64,000 nucleotides of DNA, from the NCBI RefSeq assembly GCF_016900095.1, contig NZ_JACJJP010000006.1:1-64000 (forward strand). Direction: 5' to 3'. A program made the translations under genes and the position numbers. The stretch comes from Gemmiger formicilis. GTDB lineage: Bacteria > Bacillota > Clostridia > Oscillospirales > Ruminococcaceae. The notes below the pieces were generated by a model. The model worked only from the letters and a program-made list of their open reading frames with translations, made no database searches and was not told where the DNA came from. Shown here one piece after another: positions 51,256-59,628 of this stretch; position 1 is the first letter of the stretch; each line of letters opens with the position of its first letter.

Positions 51256-52767
51256 ATGAAGCTGAAAACCGCTGCTGTGTTCAGCAACGATATGGTTTTG
51301 CAGCGGGAAGCCAGCGTCCCCGTATGGGGAACCGCTGCCCCCGGTGCCGCCGTGGAGGTCCGGCTGACGCCGGGTGGCCTTTCGGCCCGGACCACGGCAG
51401 GCCCGGACGGGGACTGGACCCTGACGCTGCCCCCGCAGCCCGCGGGCGGTCCCTTTGCCATGATGCTGCAAAGCGGCAACGAGACCCTGACCTTCACCGG
51501 CGTCTATTTCGGCGAAGTGTGGCTGGCAGGCGGCCAGAGCAATATGGAACTGCCTCTGTCCGGTTCCCGGGACGGGGAAGCGGTGCTGGCATCCTGCCAG
51601 GACGAGCTGCTGCATTTCTATGAGACCCCCAAAGTGACCACCGTGGCGGCGGCGGAAGCAGCCCCCAGCCGGTGGCAGATCGTGGGGACGGAAACCGCCG
51701 CCAGCCTTTCGGCGGTGGCGTATTATGCAGCGCGGGAACTGGCTCATGCCCTGCATGTCCATGTGGGCATTCTGGAATGCTTCTGGGGCGGCACCTATGC
51801 CCATTGCTGGCTGCCGCGGGAACTGCTGGCCACCTTTCCGGAAGGGCAGCGGCGCCTGACCTGGTACGATGCCCGGGTGGGCGACAAGACCGATGCGGAA
51901 TTCGACGCCGAACTGGCCGCCTATCAGAAAGAGGTGGACGGATGGAACGACCGCATCGCGGCGCGCCGGGCTGCGGACCCGGATGTGAGCTGGGCTGTTC
52001 TCAATGAGGACTGCGGGCTGTATCCCTGGCCGCCGCCGGCCGGACGCACCGGCTTCCAGCGGCCGGGCAACCTGTACGAAAGCATGCTGCGCCGCATCTG
52101 CCCCTATGCCGTGCGGGGATTCTGGTACTACCAGGGCGAGCAGGACGAGGAATGGCCCCAGGATTACGAGGCGGAACTGACCTGCCTGGTGCGCCGCTGG
52201 CGTGCCGACTGGCAGGATGCCAATGCCGGACTGCCCTTCCTGCTCGTGCAGCTGCCCATGTTCGGCACCGGGGCCGGCGCCGAAAGCTGGCCCACTCTGC
52301 GGGCCGCCCAGGCCGCTGTGGCCGACCGGGAACCCAATGCCGGGCTGGTGGTACTGGCCGACCTGGGGGAGGAGGACAACATCCACCCCGTGGATAAAGC
52401 CCCGGTGGGGCAGCGGCTGGCCCTTCTGGCGCTGGACACCGTGTACGGTCTGCCCGTCGCGGGCAAAGCTCCCCGGCTGACCGATGCCCTCGTACAGGGT
52501 GATACGGCCCTGCTGCATTTTGCTTATGCCGCCGGCGGCCTGACCCTGGCGGGGGAACCCTCCGGCTTTGAACTGGCCGGCGCGGACGGCGTTTTTCATC
52601 CCGCCCGGGCTGCCGCGCAGGGGGACAATGTCCGCCTGCAGTGCGAGGCCGTGCCCCATCCCGCCTTTGTGCGCTATGCCTGGTACAACTTTGGGCCGGC
52701 GCGGCTGTACGGGGGAACCGGCCTTTCTGCCGCGCCCTTCGGCACCACACAACTTGCCTCTGTCTGA
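51256..52767 (+). CDS. SGNH acetylesterase (sialate O-acetylesterase-like; CE17 candidate)
   Basis: This 503-aa esterase has the SGNH Ser motif WLAGGQSNMELPL, GFWYYQGEQDEEW with the oxyanion-hole region, and the C-terminal DNIHPVDKAPVGQR with the Asp-x-x-His pair. It has an N-terminal jelly-roll part. No signal peptide is present, so it acts inside the cell. In related mannan loci a CE17 enzyme with this form deacetylates mannose residues together with CE2. It starts 1 bp after the GH130_1 stop. Confidence 0.85.
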   Translation: MKLKTAAVFSNDMVLQREASVPVWGTAAPGAAVEVRLTPGGLSARTTAGPDGDWTLTLPPQPAGGPFAMMLQSGNETLTFTGVYFGEVWLAGGQSNMELPLSGSRDGEAVLASCQDELLHFYETPKVTTVAAAEAAPSRWQIVGTETAASLSAVAYYAARELAHALHVHVGILECFWGGTYAHCWLPRELLATFPEGQRRLTWYDARVGDKTDAEFDAELAAYQKEVDGWNDRIAARRAADPDVSWAVLNEDCGLYPWPPPAGRTGFQRPGNLYESMLRRICPYAVRGFWYYQGEQDEEWPQDYEAELTCLVRRWRADWQDANAGLPFLLVQLPMFGTGAGAESWPTLRAAQAAVADREPNAGLVVLADLGEEDNIHPVDKAPVGQRLALLALDTVYGLPVAGKAPRLTDALVQGDTALLHFAYAAGGLTLAGEPSGFELAGADGVFHPARAAAQGDNVRLQCEAVPHPAFVRYAWYNFGPARLYGGTGLSAAPFGTTQLASV

Positions 52768-52785
52768 TTTCGGGAGGAATTTTTC

Positions 52786-53421
52786 ATGAAAAATAACCAC
52801 CTGCCTGATTCTCCCTTTTTCCGCTTTATGGACATAGTGGGGGACGTCTTCCTGCTGCACCTGTGCTGGCTTATCGGATGCTTGCCCCTGGTTACGGCGG
52901 GGGCTTCCACCACGGCAGCCTTTGCGGTGGCCGGTAAGATGGCCGCCGGGCAGGAGTACCGGATTTTTCATGATTACGGGGTTGCCTTCCGCCGTGACTT
53001 CGCGCTGGCCACCCGGACCTGGCTGGCCATGGCGGTGGCGGGGCTGCTGCTCTGGGCGGATTATCGGCTGGGTCTGAGCCACTCCGGCTCGCTGGGCGGA
53101 ATTCTGATCGCCGCGGCCGCTGCGCTGGGCATGGTCTGGCTGGGGGTACTGGGCAGCGGCTTTGCCCTGCTGGGGCGTTTTTCCTATCGCCGCGGCCGGG
53201 ACGCCGTGAAGGACGGATTCCGCCTTTGTCTGGCACGGCCGCAGGCCGCCCTGGTCTGGCTGCTGATGATGGGAACCTTGCCGGTATTGTATGGCAGCGA
53301 ACCGCAGATCTTCTGGTATCTGTTCCCGCTGTGGCTGTTCATCGGCGGCGGTACAGCCATCGTGCTGACGGCCCGGCTGTTGCGGCCTGCCTTTGCCAAA
53401 ATTGAAGACAGCCAAAAATAG
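52786..53421 (+). CDS. YesL-family (DUF624) membrane protein
   Basis: This 211-aa protein has about five membrane helices and the N-terminal YesL pattern FFRFMDIVGDVFLLHLCWLI, then GASTTAAFAVAGKMAAGQEY. YesL proteins occur in carbohydrate ABC operons of Firmicutes; the function is unknown. GGGAGG precedes the start. Confidence 0.85.
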   Translation: MKNNHLPDSPFFRFMDIVGDVFLLHLCWLIGCLPLVTAGASTTAAFAVAGKMAAGQEYRIFHDYGVAFRRDFALATRTWLAMAVAGLLLWADYRLGLSHSGSLGGILIAAAAALGMVWLGVLGSGFALLGRFSYRRGRDAVKDGFRLCLARPQAALVWLLMMGTLPVLYGSEPQIFWYLFPLWLFIGGGTAIVLTARLLRPAFAKIEDSQK

Positions 53422-53436
53422 AAGGGGTTTCTTATT

Positions 53437-54345
53437 ATGCCTGCTTGTAAACTGATCCCGGCCTGCAAGGATTACTTGTGGGGCGGAGAAAAACTGCGCC
53501 GGGATTTCGGCGTAAAATCCAATCTTCAGCCCCTGGCGGAAGCATGGGTGCTGTCCTGTCATCCGGATGGCCCCAGCCTTCTGGAGGGGACCGGGCAATC
53601 GCTGCCCGAGTACATCGCCGCACATCCCGGCTGCCTGGGAACCCATTGTCAGGCGTTCGAGCAGTTTCCCGTATTGATCAAACTCATCGACGCCAAGGAC
53701 AATCTGTCCATTCAGGTACATCCTTCCGACCGGTATGCCCTTGAGCATGAGGGCCAATACGGAAAAACCGAAATGTGGGTGGTTCTGGATGCGGAACCGG
53801 ACGCCTTCCTGTACTACGGCTTTGAGCGGGAAATTCCCCGGGAAGAGTTTGTCCGCCGTATCCAGAATAACACCCTGACCGAGGTGCTGCATGTGGCGCC
53901 GGTACATAAGGGGGATGTCTTCTTCATTCCTTCCGGTACGCTGCACGCCATCTGCAAGGGAATCGTCATTGCGGAAGTACAGCAGAATTCCAACGTCACC
54001 TACCGGGTCTATGACTATGGACGGGTAGGGGCGGACGGCCAGCCGCGTGCTTTGCATATCGAAAAGGCTCTGGACGTGACAGAACGCCGGCCCGTCAAAC
54101 CGATGCAGTTCGGGGCGCATCTGGGGCAATGTCCTTACTTTACGGTGGATCTGCTGCAGGCTCCCTGTACTGCCAAGGTGGAGGATACCTCCTTCGCCGC
54201 GTTGCTGGTCCTTTCCGGAGAAGGGACGCTGCAGCTGGACGGCCAGCGCCTGCCGCTGAAAGCGGGAGAATGCTTCTTCCTCCCGGCGGGCAGCGGAGAA
54301 TTTGCCATTGATGGAAACTGCCAGGTGCTGCAAACCACTGTCTGA
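53437..54345 (+). CDS. manA: Mannose-6-phosphate isomerase, class I
   Basis: This 302-aa zinc enzyme converts mannose-6-phosphate to fructose-6-phosphate. Metal ligands are in LSIQVHPSD, HEGQYGKTEMW and SGTLHAICKG; the EVQQNSNVTYRVYDYGR segment is typical of the cupin core. It is the last step of the pathway. A strong terminator follows. Confidence 0.95.
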   Translation: MPACKLIPACKDYLWGGEKLRRDFGVKSNLQPLAEAWVLSCHPDGPSLLEGTGQSLPEYIAAHPGCLGTHCQAFEQFPVLIKLIDAKDNLSIQVHPSDRYALEHEGQYGKTEMWVVLDAEPDAFLYYGFEREIPREEFVRRIQNNTLTEVLHVAPVHKGDVFFIPSGTLHAICKGIVIAEVQQNSNVTYRVYDYGRVGADGQPRALHIEKALDVTERRPVKPMQFGAHLGQCPYFTVDLLQAPCTAKVEDTSFAALLVLSGEGTLQLDGQRLPLKAGECFFLPAGSGEFAIDGNCQVLQTTV

Positions 54346-54358
54346 ATCCAAATGCAAG

Positions 54359-54405
54359 GCCGGGGTTCCCGTTGCTGACCGGCAACGGGAATCCCGGCTT
54401 TTTTT
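54359..54405 (+). terminator. Terminator after manA
   Basis: GCCGGG and TTCCCGTTGC pair with GCAACGGGAA and CCCGGC around TGACCG, followed by T7. Confidence 0.9.
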
Positions 54406-54443
54406 CGTTCCATGACAAGATTTTGAAACAGGAGGAATACAAG

Positions 54444-55355
54444 ATGCAAACGGTACATGGTATCAATTTTGCGCCCTTTTCCCGGCGCGGTGCACTGGAG
54501 GGGGAAGCCGCCCGCGGGGAACTGCGGAAAATGCAGGAATCCACAGGCGCGGATACGGTCATCTTTTGCCCCGGTGCCGTGCAGGATACGCCGTTCAGCC
54601 AGCATCTGGACTTTGCCGGCGCCCACACCACATCGGATGCCGAGCTGCTGGCCATCACCCGCGCAGCCAAAGATCTGGGGCTGCGAGTGTTCTGGAAACC
54701 CACGGTGAACTGCCTGGACGGTACCTGGCGCGCACACATCAGCTTTTTCGATCATGACGTTCCCTGCGAGCCCCAATGGGGCCCCTGGTTTGCGGACTAC
54801 ACGGCCTTTCAGACCCATTTTGCCCGACTGGCGCAGCAGGCGGGGATCGAGCTGCTGATCCTTGGCTGTGAGATGACCAAAACCGAACACAGGGAAGCGG
54901 AGTGGCGGGCGCTGATCGCTTCGGTGCGCAGCGTATACGGCGGTGCCATCGCCTACAACTGCGACAAATACGGCGAGGCGTTTGTCCCCTGGTGGGATGC
55001 CGTGGACGTGATAGCCTCCAGCGGTTACTATCCCATAGATTCCATCGGTCAGAACCTCGACCGCATCGAACCGGTCGTGCGCCAGATGAACAAACCCTTT
55101 TTCTTTGCCGAAGCCGGGTGTATGCGTGTGGCGGGATCGGCGCAGGTCCCCAATGACTGGACCTTGCAGGGGCAACGGGATGACAAAGAACAGGACCGCT
55201 GGTATCAGGCCCTGTTTGCAGCTATGGAAACCCGTCCCTGGCTGCGTGGAGCCGCGCTGTGGGACTGGCCGCTGGATGCAGCCCACGCGAGCCCCTATGC
55301 TTTCTGCGGGGCGCCGGCGCTCAGGACGATCCGCTCCCACTGGCAGAAGCAGTGA
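54444..55355 (+). CDS. GH113-like beta-mannanase/mannosidase
   Basis: This 303-aa TIM-barrel enzyme begins MQTVHGINFAPFSRRGALEG. The probable acid/base glutamate is in LLILGCEMTKTEH and the nucleophile in KPFFFAEAGCM. These features match GH113, which trims manno-oligosaccharides inside the cell. No signal peptide. CAGGAGG precedes ATG 54444. It follows the manA terminator, so it depends on read-through or its own weak promoter. Confidence 0.88.
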   Translation: MQTVHGINFAPFSRRGALEGEAARGELRKMQESTGADTVIFCPGAVQDTPFSQHLDFAGAHTTSDAELLAITRAAKDLGLRVFWKPTVNCLDGTWRAHISFFDHDVPCEPQWGPWFADYTAFQTHFARLAQQAGIELLILGCEMTKTEHREAEWRALIASVRSVYGGAIAYNCDKYGEAFVPWWDAVDVIASSGYYPIDSIGQNLDRIEPVVRQMNKPFFFAEAGCMRVAGSAQVPNDWTLQGQRDDKEQDRWYQALFAAMETRPWLRGAALWDWPLDAAHASPYAFCGAPALRTIRSHWQKQ

Positions 55356-55770
55356 ACGGTGAATTGCTTCATTAATTTTAAAGAGGATGTATTAGGCACT
55401 CCACTAAATATAAAGTGAAATATTGAGGGAACAGTGATTGTTTCGCAAAAAAGCAGCTTAAAAATGATTAGCACTTTTCAGAACGCAGGCGAGGACGCCT
55501 GCGTTCTTTTTAATTCGACAAATAATTGTATAAAACACTATCTTTCAGGATGATTCGACATTGATATTGTTTGAATTCGCCCGAAATTTTTGAAAGTTAG
55601 CGTTTTGCTGTATGGTGGATTTGTACTTTCGTTTTTCTCATAAATAAAAGCGATAATTCTCCAATAAAAAGAGTCACAGGGTTCTTGGAAAATTTATTTT
55701 TTAAATAGTAAGGTTTATTTCCTATTTAACCGTTACGATAAGAATAGGGCAACGGAAGGGAGGTGGTGCG
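55356..55770. other. Noncoding gap with terminator; probable module border
   Basis: GC drops sharply after the GH113 stop. A terminator lies at 55481-55512 (GAACGCAGGC / GCCTGCGTTC, then T4 AA). Beyond it the sequence is AT-rich without a gene until the HTH gene. A border between the mannan locus and the recombinase module probably lies here, but no att-like repeat is recognised. Confidence 0.55.
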
Positions 55771-56097
55771 ATGGATGCGATGGAGCGTCGATGTCAGATC
55801 ATCGAAATTCTTTGTGACGCAAAAATGCGTGTTAAGATGCGCGATCTGGCTTCCCGATTCAATGTGTCTGTTCGCACCATCAGGACTGACGTAGATTTCT
55901 TATCTATTACATACCCGATTGAAACAACGAGAGGTCGTTACAACGGAGGCATCAGTTTTGTAGAAGGGTACCGACCGAAGAACTCTAGACTTACATCTGT
56001 GCAACGAGATTTTTTGCATCGGGTGATGCCGAAGGTATCGAAATCTGATCAAGAAATTATACAGAGTATCCTGCACGATTTTGCCCTGACGCAGTAA
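55771..56097 (+). CDS. DeoR/HTH_11-type DNA-binding protein
   Basis: This 108-aa protein has an N-terminal HTH (RRCQIIEILCDAKMRVKMRD, LASRFNVSVRTIRTDVDFL) followed by a short tail. It lacks the sugar-sensing domain of DeoR regulators. GGGAGGTGGTG precedes ATG 55771. It probably regulates the downstream mobile-element genes. Confidence 0.8.
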   Translation: MDAMERRCQIIEILCDAKMRVKMRDLASRFNVSVRTIRTDVDFLSITYPIETTRGRYNGGISFVEGYRPKNSRLTSVQRDFLHRVMPKVSKSDQEIIQSILHDFALTQ

Positions 56098-56178
56098 TAC
56101 TGCCAGCACCTTGACAACTGAATACCCAGCACGGAGGCACGTTCCCAGAGCAGGAAGCGTGATCAGAGAAGCGCCATG

Positions 56179-56535
56179 ACGTACAATCAGCACCCAGCAA
56201 GATGGGTGGGATTGTACCGAGCGATCCATTCTACTGAAAAAGCAGCGAAAACTGCTTCGCCATGATCTGCAAGGGAGATAATGATACGCCTGTTGCCCCG
56301 CACGTCAGACGGGGTGGCCGCCCTTGGGTTGAAATCCTTAGACCCCTGGAACACCAGTGAAAGCTGCGCAAGCGGCTTGCCGAACGAAAGTGAACCGTGT
56401 TCCCAGATGCCAGGGGGCGAGCTGCAAATATGGCATTTCTGTATGTTATTCTCTTTTTCCTGAACATCAACAGCCCCCATGTGTTGATGTCGAACCCGTG
56501 CGGCGCAGTGGACCAACCGCTGCGCCGCATTATTT
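56179..56535 (+). ncRNA. Candidate structured noncoding RNA
   Basis: The 460-bp gap before the DinG-like gene holds several hairpins: GTACAATC/GATTGTAC plus CACCCA/TGGGTG (56181-56217), AAGCAG/CTGCTT (56240-56257), CCCCG/CGGGG near 56296-56312, CATCAACA/TGTTGATG (56465-56489) and GCGGCGCAG/CTGCGCCGC (56500-56528) followed by ATTATTTTG. The number and spacing suggest a folded RNA or leader ending in a terminator. No known family is recognised. Confidence 0.5.
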
Positions 56536-56560
56536 TGTCATCAACCGAGGAGATGATTCA

Positions 56561-58582
56561 ATGACAAACCCGGAAACCGGTTACGAGAAAGCCCACCGAC
56601 AGGTAGAACAGATTTTCCGGCAGTTTTTTCCAGCCAGAGGAATGATCACACGCGAAGGCCAGATCCGTCTGTGCCACATGATGCTGGACGCCCTGTTTGG
56701 CCTGGATGTGGCCCTGTGTGATGCCGGTGTGGGGCTGGGAAAGACCTATGCCTACCTGGTTGCCTGCGTGCTGTGGCAGCTGCAAAGGCCACGACAGATG
56801 CAGCGCCCAGTGGTGATTTCCACCGCCAGTGTCGCCCTTCAAAGCGCTATTCTCACAGAGTACATACCGTTTTTATCGGATGTTTTAATACAAAATGGAT
56901 ACATCCAGAAACCTATTTGTGCTGTACTGCGAAAAGGAAAAGAACGCTTTGCTTGTGATAGGCGGCTCTTGATTCGACAAAAGCAGATCGGCATTCGCGG
57001 CGAACGGTTCCGCAGAAGGGCCGCCGCATTGCGCGCTGCCAACCAATGCCTGGACCTGGATCTTTTGCCGGAAATATCCCGTCATGATCGCCGTCTGATC
57101 TGTGTTCCGGAGCGTTGCAGCCGCAGCTGCATCTTGCACTCCGATTGCCGGTATCGACAGTATTTGAAAGATTCCAACGGTGCGTCGGTTACCATTCAGG
57201 TCTGCAATCACAATTACCTGCTGGCAGACGCAGCCCACCGGCAAAACGGGTGGAAGCCCCTGCTGAAAGACTATCAGGCGCTGGTCATCGATGAGGCCCA
57301 TAAACTGCCGGAAACAGTTCGTCAAATGAACACCCGGCGGATTCGTTCGTCAGACTTGCTTCGTTTTGAAAAAATACTGACCACCAGCCACTGCACATTG
57401 GGAGCCCAGAAGCTCCGTGGTGCAAGGATGGCGTTCCTGAAAGCATTTGCGCTTGCAGAGAACGAATCGAAAAGGGAAAAATCATTTTGCTTGACAGATG
57501 AACGATCCGCCTCCTTGCAGCATTTGGACAAAGCAATTCAGGAAATCCTCAAGCTGGAGAACAAGGAGGTACCGCCCGTTTTGAGCAACAAACTGAGTGA
57601 TGTTCAAGAACTCGTTCCACTCTTCTTTCGCAGCGATATGACCTTTGTTCGCTATGTGGAATACCATCAGGAAAATGGGGACCTGGACATTGATCTGTGT
57701 GCAGTGCCTTTCGATCTGCCCCGGTGCGTCTATGACGCGCTCTGGAGGGAGCATAAGCCTGCCATCCTTACATCAGGGACCCTGGCAGTGGGGGAGGATT
57801 TCACCCATACGGAACAGCAATTCGGGTTGGATCGAGGAACATCATTGCGCACACTGCGCATCGTATCTCCATTTAGATACGAAGAAAACTGTTTGCTTTA
57901 TTTTCCAGCGACACACAGAAAGAAGGTCCATTCCAAACAGAATACGGACCGCGTGGCCCATCAGATCCAGGATCTGATCAACACCGCCAACGGACACACG
58001 TTGGTGCTGTTCACATCCTACGATCAGATGGGCCGTGTTTATGAAAAACTGAAAGATAAGTTCCCGGTGCCTGTGCTGCAGGCTCAGCGCAACCCTCAGA
58101 TCTATCTGGAACGCTTCAAACAGCTTCCCAACGCCGTCCTGTTCGCCAGTGGAGCCTGTTGGGAAGGCGTTGATTTCCCCGGGGACATGGTCTCCTTGCT
58201 CATCATTGTGAAGCTGCCATTTCAGGTACCAGACCCACTGGGAGAGGCCATGCGAAAGCAATACGGCAATCTTCACAGTTACATCCAGACTGAGATCGTG
58301 CCCGAAATGCAGATCAAGCTGCGTCAGGGGTTTGGCCGTGCCATCCGCACTGAAACGGATAGCTGTGTGGTGGCAATCCTCGACCCTCGTGCGGCCCCAG
58401 GTGGGCGCTACCATCGGGCAGTGCTGGACGCATTGCCGGAAATGCCGGTTTCGGACAAACTAACAGATATCCAGAGCTTTTTACAATCAAAGAAAAATCC
58501 CAGTTATTTCGAGCCCCGATTCCCTAAGGAGGTTGATTTTCATGAGGGCAATTTGCTTCATCCAGGAAGTCAGAAACAGTGA
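56561..58582 (+). CDS. DinG/XPD-like ATP-dependent DNA helicase
   Basis: This 673-aa superfamily 2 helicase has Walker A DAGVGLGKTYAYL (about 52-64), the DEAH box VIDEAHKL, four Fe-S-type cysteines (RFAC, VPERCSRSCILHSDC), GACWEGVDFPGD and motif VI QGFGRAIRTE. ATG 56561 follows GAGGAGA. Such helicases are frequent in Clostridia elements beside serine recombinases. The last 41 bp overlap the next gene. Confidence 0.88.
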   Translation: MTNPETGYEKAHRQVEQIFRQFFPARGMITREGQIRLCHMMLDALFGLDVALCDAGVGLGKTYAYLVACVLWQLQRPRQMQRPVVISTASVALQSAILTEYIPFLSDVLIQNGYIQKPICAVLRKGKERFACDRRLLIRQKQIGIRGERFRRRAAALRAANQCLDLDLLPEISRHDRRLICVPERCSRSCILHSDCRYRQYLKDSNGASVTIQVCNHNYLLADAAHRQNGWKPLLKDYQALVIDEAHKLPETVRQMNTRRIRSSDLLRFEKILTTSHCTLGAQKLRGARMAFLKAFALAENESKREKSFCLTDERSASLQHLDKAIQEILKLENKEVPPVLSNKLSDVQELVPLFFRSDMTFVRYVEYHQENGDLDIDLCAVPFDLPRCVYDALWREHKPAILTSGTLAVGEDFTHTEQQFGLDRGTSLRTLRIVSPFRYEENCLLYFPATHRKKVHSKQNTDRVAHQIQDLINTANGHTLVLFTSYDQMGRVYEKLKDKFPVPVLQAQRNPQIYLERFKQLPNAVLFASGACWEGVDFPGDMVSLLIIVKLPFQVPDPLGEAMRKQYGNLHSYIQTEIVPEMQIKLRQGFGRAIRTETDSCVVAILDPRAAPGGRYHRAVLDALPEMPVSDKLTDIQSFLQSKKNPSYFEPRFPKEVDFHEGNLLHPGSQKQ

Positions 58583-58919
58583 TCTCACCTTACGGCAACA
58601 GATTCTGATCTGCCGTAAAGCACTTCGTAAGCTGCGCTGGCCTTGCGTACAGGAGTTGTACGCTCAGGCAGGAACCGAAGAACAACCGCTGACGCTGCGC
58701 CCTGGGGTAATGGATTTACTTCACGCAGCTGCAAACGATGAGGCCGATGTTTTGATCGTGGTGGATATCAACCACCTGTATTGTGGCCGACCCGAACTGG
58801 AGGGGTTGCTTGCATCTTTGCTGCAGTACGGTGTGCACACTTTCGGTGTCCAGTGCGGTTGGATCGAGCCGTGTGGCAGGCACTGGATGGTGCTTCCGAA
58901 TTACGATTCGGAGGTGTGA
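58542..58919 (+). CDS. Degenerate serine-recombinase-domain protein 1
   Basis: This 125-aa protein follows the recombinase catalytic domain along its length: LRQQILICRKALRKLRWPCV, RPGVMDLLHAA and EADVLIVVDINHLYCGRPEL. The catalytic R-V-S motif is VRNS-like and displaced, and the DRLSR motif is INHLYCG, so key Arg/Ser residues are missing. TAAGGAGG lies 9 nt before ATG 58542. Probably a regulatory or structural partner rather than an enzyme. Confidence 0.65.
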   Translation: MRAICFIQEVRNSDLTLRQQILICRKALRKLRWPCVQELYAQAGTEEQPLTLRPGVMDLLHAAANDEADVLIVVDINHLYCGRPELEGLLASLLQYGVHTFGVQCGWIEPCGRHWMVLPNYDSEV

Positions 58920-58920
58920 A

Positions 58921-59361
58921 ATGGAACACAAGAAAGAAGATGTGCTTTTCTTCCCGCGTATTTGGCTGTATGCGCGCACAGGTAGCGGGCATCGCTCTGC
59001 TGCTGAACAGCAGCTGGATGAACTTCGCGAATGGGCCAATTGCAACGGGTATTGTATAGTTGGGCAAAGCTGCGAATGTGCAAAGGGCAATTCCTTTTGG
59101 CGGCCTGGTTTGTTTTCCATGCTCCGGGCCGTGCGCAGGGGAGATATCGATGCCGTGGCAGTAACACGGCTTTCTCGATTTGCCTGTAAGAAAAGCAAAT
59201 TATGCAAGATCCTTGCCAAATTACAGGCAAACGATGTGGCGCTCATTACCACCGATGCGAGCTTGCGGTATCAGCTGCACCTTTATGGTTTAGATCGAGT
59301 GATTGCAAGTTGCCCGAAAGGAAGGAACCGGTGTGCAGGAATACATACAGCAGATGCCTGA
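58921..59361 (+). CDS. Serine-recombinase N-terminal-domain protein 2
   Basis: This 146-aa protein is a stand-alone resolvase-type domain: LYARTGSGHRSAAEQQLDEL, RPGLFSMLRAVRRGDIDAVA, VTRLSRFA. The DRLSR-like motif is kept (TRLSR) but the position of the usual catalytic Ser is Gly (YARTG). It lacks the C-terminal DNA-binding domains. It starts 1 bp after the previous stop. Confidence 0.7.
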   Translation: MEHKKEDVLFFPRIWLYARTGSGHRSAAEQQLDELREWANCNGYCIVGQSCECAKGNSFWRPGLFSMLRAVRRGDIDAVAVTRLSRFACKKSKLCKILAKLQANDVALITTDASLRYQLHLYGLDRVIASCPKGRNRCAGIHTADA

Positions 59362-59527
59362 CGGACGTACTCGGATAGAACGGGAAGTAGAGGGGGGCTT
59401 CGTTACCATATACTTTTCGGAAAAGGACGATGGGGATACGCTTGAAAAAGTGAAATCCATGATCATGGATGCCTACGCAGAGAGAAAACACCGTGAGGGT
59501 AAACTGTCAAATTGTGACCAGCAGTAG
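59333..59527 (+). CDS. TnpW-like small transposon protein
   Basis: This 64-aa protein has YIQQMPDGRTRIEREVEGGF and VTIYFSEKDDGDTLEKVKSM, the form of TnpW proteins found in Clostridia transposons. GTG 59333 follows GGAAGG. It overlaps the preceding gene by 29 bp. The function is unknown. Confidence 0.75.
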   Translation: MQEYIQQMPDGRTRIEREVEGGFVTIYFSEKDDGDTLEKVKSMIMDAYAERKHREGKLSNCDQQ

Positions 59528-59628
59528 AGAGTATGTTTCTCCGTTTTGGTGATAGCTTTCCTCCTGTTGATTGAGTATTGTTGGGATGAGGAAATAACCA
59601 GAACTAAGTGAATAGGGGAGGAACAACG

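Noticed and set aside
51043-54357. 1104-codon antisense frame across the mannan operon
   Set aside because: It runs opposite five family-assigned genes; typical of high third-position GC.
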